Assembly: GCF_020687765.1 (NCBI RefSeq)
Contig: NZ_JAJEWJ010000005.1
Span: 124,001 to 188,000 of the forward strand
Direction of reading: 5' to 3'
From: Sphingobacterium sp. FBM7-1
Lineage (GTDB): Bacteria; Bacteroidota; Bacteroidia; Sphingobacteriales; Sphingobacteriaceae
DNA length: 64,000 nt
In this document: positions 63,903-64,000 of the stretch, one piece after another
How the letters are laid out: each line of letters begins with the position of its first letter
How positions within the stretch are numbered: the first letter of the stretch is position 1
Program-made: the position numbers and the translations under genes
Notes under the pieces: generated by a model
The model's database searches: none
What the model was told of the DNA's origin: nothing
The model's input: the letters and a program-made list of their open reading frames with translations, nothing else

Positions 63903-64000
63903 GTTGGATAGCATGATGTTTTTCTGTGAAAAAAAGAGCCGAATTATAAAAATAAACCTTTCATTTGGTTTTGATCCACACTTTTCGTTCTTCCCTAGGT

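Overview
The window looks like a chromosomal segment of a Sphingobacteriaceae-type member of the Bacteroidota. The evidence is a SusC/SusD pair, lipoproteins with short lipoboxes, promoters with the Bacteroidota -7 box TAnnTTTG, few Shine-Dalgarno sites, a SufBCD operon, DUF4293- and DUF4369-type proteins, and housekeeping proteins (UvrA, MurF, TruA, Ung, Pgi, RF2, Dcd) of the kind found in this family. No rRNA, CRISPR array or insertion sequence was seen. One tRNA gene, Gly(GCC), is present.

Layout. (1) 0-4.8 kb, core: 3' end of an outer-membrane beta-barrel gene, an SMP-30-like lipoprotein, murF, an Rrf2 regulator and a frameshifted PafA-like phosphatase. (2) 4.85-35.0 kb, an accessory carbohydrate island. 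It opens with a decayed GH2 gene. An operon of acid or sugar catabolism follows: amidohydrolase, Zn-alcohol dehydrogenase, enolase-superfamily dehydratase, MBL hydrolase, RraA aldolase, PIG-L hydrolase and a sodium:solute symporter. Next come a NAGPA lipoprotein, a ceramidase-like protein, SusC/SusD, a DUF1735/tachylectin-like lipoprotein, several glycosidase-like proteins, a methyltransferase, RidA, two GH78 alpha-L-rhamnosidase-like proteins and an AraC regulator. (3) 35-64 kb, core: uvrA, an M3 peptidase, an ABC exporter, truA, ung, an Lrp regulator, sufBCD, tRNA-Gly, lemA and TPM genes, pgi, prfB with its programmed frameshift, dcd, and hypothetical genes.

The most informative observation is that the last coding bases of uvrA (34997-35031) recur as a 35-bp direct repeat with one mismatch at 4848-4882, just upstream of the phosphatase gene. 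The whole carbohydrate island lies between the two copies. This is the pattern left by integration at the 3' end of a conserved gene, with the gene end rebuilt by the incoming DNA. No integrase is visible, and the genes at the left edge are broken.

Inside the island, a motif around ATAGGGTAT recurs 65-135 bp upstream of five genes. At two sites it forms half-sites exactly 21 bp apart, as expected for an AraC-type operator. The AraC gene at the island's right end is the obvious candidate regulator.

The core region holds two other unusual non-coding patterns. Hairpin-bounded repeat elements sit in three divergent promoter regions (42.6, 53.7 and 59.0 kb), and an inner stem shows compensatory differences between copies. 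A degenerate array at the right end (63.56-63.9 kb) has units spaced in steps of 17, 21 or 25 bp. Several core genes also have a -7 box only 3-6 bp from the start codon, suggesting near-leaderless transcripts.
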